From Symbiodinium natans (lineage: Eukaryota > Sar > Dinophyceae > Suessiales > Symbiodiniaceae), in the NCBI GenBank assembly GCA_905221605.1, contig CAJNDS010002357.1:1297331-1361330 (forward strand): a DNA stretch of 64,000 nucleotides. Reading direction: 5' to 3'. Below are positions 62,244-64,000 of this stretch, in pieces. A model generated the notes under the pieces. It was given only the letters and a program-made list of their open reading frames with translations. It ran no database searches and was not told where the DNA came from. Within the stretch, counting starts at the first letter, position 1. Every line of letters starts with the position of its first letter. Position numbers and translations under genes: made by a program.

Positions 62244-64000
62244 ATGGGAGAGATGTTCGGATCGGTGTCGCTGAGTGAGCGGGATAGAGATATCGGAAGC
62301 AGTGAAGATCCTGGGACAGCTTCGTCTTCGAGGACAGTAGGGGTACGATGGCAACGCCCAGAGCATCAGACCAGGGATGCAGGAGAGAGGGAACGATGTG
62401 ATCGAGCACAGGCCATGATAGACTTCCTGGAGAAGGTGTTTTCCGACGCGGATAGGTACCTCAAGGCCGAGACGGAGGATGGAGTGCCAGGGGTGACGAC
62501 GTACTCGTATCTGCCAGTCGGAGCCAAGGAGCGAGAACAGGCTAGAATACACTGGATGTTGGAGGGAAATCTAGAGATGCAGGAGGTATGGGCTAGACGG
62601 GCTATCCCCAGCCCATTCAAGGACGATGCAGACTTCAAGAAATGGATGAGCAGTGGGATAGCTGGTGTGCGAGCGGAAGAGGCCCAGGCCAAGACGGCGA
62701 AGAAAGGAGGTAAGCGTTCAGCCGTGGGATACGATGTGGATAGAATGCGAGTGCACAAGATTATGTATCTCTGGGAGGTACTACGGTGTACAAGGCGGAA
62801 TCCTGAAGCATGGATAAGGGAGAAGATCCCTCTGATAGCTGCGACTGTGACGGATGCCACGGACTACCTGGAGAGGGTGATAGCGAACTGGGATAGGCCA
62901 AGGTCGCATGGAGGGGCGACGAAGCCGCCACCCCAGGCGAGTCCTGATGCCGGGAACCTGTCGAAGGAGAAGCTGAACGACTTGATAGGGGTGCGATTGG
63001 CAAGAGGGATGGACGTGCCTGGATGTGCCATGCCCACAGCGGGCACGGGAGGAGACGTTGATACGCCATGGGCCCCTAAATTCCTCGGCGCGACTGGTGA
63101 GACAGAGAAGTCCTTCCAGAAGGGGAGATCATATGAGAGGATGATAGCTGGTGTGGCACCGATAGCCATCTCTGTGGGAGGGGTGTATGACGTCACGAAC
63201 GGAAGTAAGGACCCGTTCAGGGCTAGCTGGGGAGGGATCAGCAGAAAGACCCTAGATTGGGCGGAGATCCACATGGACGACACAGAGAAGAGCCCGTTCG
63301 ATGATGCGATCAAAGGCATGATGACGTGGTTGGCCGTGCGACCATTGAAGTATGCAATTCCACCGTCTCAGGTTGCAGAGCGGATAGCGGTCAGCCATAA
63401 GTCGAGCGAGGAGAAGCTGAAGATATGGACGGAGGCGCAGCCCAAGATCAAGGTGATAGGCATGGCAGACGAGATTATGGGGGCCTACGAGAGCCAATAC
63501 TTGAAGAGAGGAAGAGACGTGATGGAGGAATTCCGGAGAAGCGAGGGGGGAGAAAAAGGATACGGAGTTATGGCGAATGCGGCAAATGGGCAGATGAAGG
63601 AGTATCTGGATACACTGTCATGGCAAATAGGGGGACCGACGTCAGTTCTACACCTGTTGCACTGGTCCCTGGCCGAAGAAGTGACCACATTTCCGGAGGT
63701 CCAGGCAGACGGGGGGGTTAAGGATGTGAAAGAACATTTCACGGATTCGCGATGTATGTGGGTACCCACGAAGGCCGAATACGCCGGAGCAGAAAAGCTG
63801 AATCAGGAGATGTCGGTCGGGAATGAGGAGTTCAATGTGCCCGGGTGGATTTTCCACGGAACGTCTCTAGAGGCGTTGTGGTCGATGATAGCATCTGGTG
63901 GGATAGATCGAAGCCATCCGCTGGTCACGTGGACGACCGGCGCTCCCAGTGTGCACGACTCTGCGGGATGCTGGTTTGGACGGAGCATCTGTGGTACAGC
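62244..64000 (+). CDS. Downstream ORF of the copia element, HGT motif, open at window end
   Basis: From ATG 62,244 the frame stays open to the last base (585 codons). It begins MGEMFGSVSLSERDRDIGSS. The first roughly 500 residues were not recognised: helical, Lys/Glu-rich, with a GGATKPPPQASPDAG linker (about 230) and LDWAEIHMDDTEKSPFDDAI. At about 540, WIFHGTSLEALWSMIASGGI matches the first conserved motif (H-G-T followed by a helix ending in G) of PARP-type and Tpt1-type ADP-ribosyltransferases, which use NAD. The Tyr/Ser and Glu motifs would lie beyond the window. It shares the ATAG enrichment of gag and pol, so it belongs to the same element, where env-like or accessory ORFs sit. The enzymatic call rests on one motif. 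Confidence 0.6.
   Translation, partial: MGEMFGSVSLSERDRDIGSSEDPGTASSSRTVGVRWQRPEHQTRDAGERERCDRAQAMIDFLEKVFSDADRYLKAETEDGVPGVTTYSYLPVGAKEREQARIHWMLEGNLEMQEVWARRAIPSPFKDDADFKKWMSSGIAGVRAEEAQAKTAKKGGKRSAVGYDVDRMRVHKIMYLWEVLRCTRRNPEAWIREKIPLIAATVTDATDYLERVIANWDRPRSHGGATKPPPQASPDAGNLSKEKLNDLIGVRLARGMDVPGCAMPTAGTGGDVDTPWAPKFLGATGETEKSFQKGRSYERMIAGVAPIAISVGGVYDVTNGSKDPFRASWGGISRKTLDWAEIHMDDTEKSPFDDAIKGMMTWLAVRPLKYAIPPSQVAERIAVSHKSSEEKLKIWTEAQPKIKVIGMADEIMGAYESQYLKRGRDVMEEFRRSEGGEKGYGVMANAANGQMKEYLDTLSWQIGGPTSVLHLLHWSLAEEVTTFPEVQADGGVKDVKEHFTDSRCMWVPTKAEYAGAEKLNQEMSVGNEEFNVPGWIFHGTSLEALWSMIASGGIDRSHPLVTWTTGAPSVHDSAGCWFGRSICGT

Larger units (their letters stand above)
45683..64000 (+). mobile_element. 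Giant Ty1/copia-like element with extra enzyme domains, incomplete at right
   Basis: The domain order Gag, protease, integrase, reverse transcriptase, RNase H defines the Ty1/copia group. It is unusually long (over 18 kb) because of a large Gag, added domains in Pol and a downstream ORF that continues past the window. The left border was set where ATAG enrichment begins; a 5' LTR was not identified because the 3' LTR is outside the window for comparison. A one-base shift inside the integrase may make this copy non-functional. Otherwise the frames are long and clean, so the insertion looks young. Confidence 0.8.

Overview
The window looks like nuclear DNA of a dinoflagellate (Symbiodiniaceae, Polarella or a relative; I cannot resolve the genus). 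The grounds are degenerate copies of the dinoflagellate spliced leader (its 3' end reads TTTTGGCTCAAG) sitting in the DNA, which is what reverse-transcribed and re-inserted trans-spliced mRNAs leave behind; a LINE carrying a cytosine-5 DNA methyltransferase, a class described from Symbiodinium; and Ty1/copia polyproteins of the dinoflagellate style. No ordinary host gene, rRNA, tRNA or CRISPR array could be supported. Almost everything recognisable is mobile or repeated.

Positions 1-20,973 hold a head-to-tail array on the minus strand of a two-gene unit, called X-Y here. Y is one very long reading frame, about 3,150 codons in the best copy (18,640-9,241). It encodes a region with an alpha/beta-hydrolase type GFSAG motif, a UPF1-like superfamily 1 helicase, a proline-rich linker and an unrecognised C-terminal region. 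It is broken by frameshifts and one stop. A second Y copy (7,139-2,022) is truncated at its 5' end and broken more often. X lies just upstream of each Y and occurs in three increasingly decayed copies. X copies carry an 18-bp hairpin with a compensatory base-pair change, and X copy 1 carries what looks like a 1.05-kb inversion.

Positions 21,455-26,110 carry minus-strand ORFs of unknown function. Two of them (22,272-23,678 and 23,834-25,077) look like diverged copies of one gene. The intact copy is preceded by two tandem spliced-leader remnants. Positions 26,178-39,300 are one minus-strand LINE: hairpin repeats at its 5' end, ORF1 (2,090 aa) with a DNA methyltransferase that has motifs I, IV, VI, VIII and X, then ORF2 (AP-type endonuclease, reverse transcriptase, zinc finger, RNase H, extra module). 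ORF2 starts at an ATGA overlapping the ORF1 stop and is later broken by frameshifts. A plus-strand copia RNase H fragment abuts the LINE's 5' end (39,444-39,760).

Positions 39,885-45,680 are repeat-rich DNA with few genes: hairpins, a CCC-rich minisatellite, a 10-bp tandem repeat, retro-fragments and a tandem spliced-leader remnant at 42,883-42,936.

Positions about 45,683 to the end hold a giant plus-strand Ty1/copia-like element whose 3' end lies outside the window. It has Gag (1,708 aa, coiled coils, RING-like and CCCH zinc fingers), then a Pol split in two by a one-base shift inside the integrase. Pol contains a protease, a methyltransferase-like domain, integrase, a putative 2-oxoglutarate/Fe(II) dioxygenase domain nested inside the integrase C-terminal region, reverse transcriptase and RNase H. 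After Pol comes a further ORF, open at the window end, with an HGT motif like that of ADP-ribosyltransferases. The whole element is strongly enriched for ATAG on its sense strand, in coding and non-coding parts alike. The methyltransferase LINE and the copia element that may carry both a methyltransferase-like and an oxygenase domain are the most promising candidates for unusual biology; the Y gene is the strongest candidate for an undescribed element.
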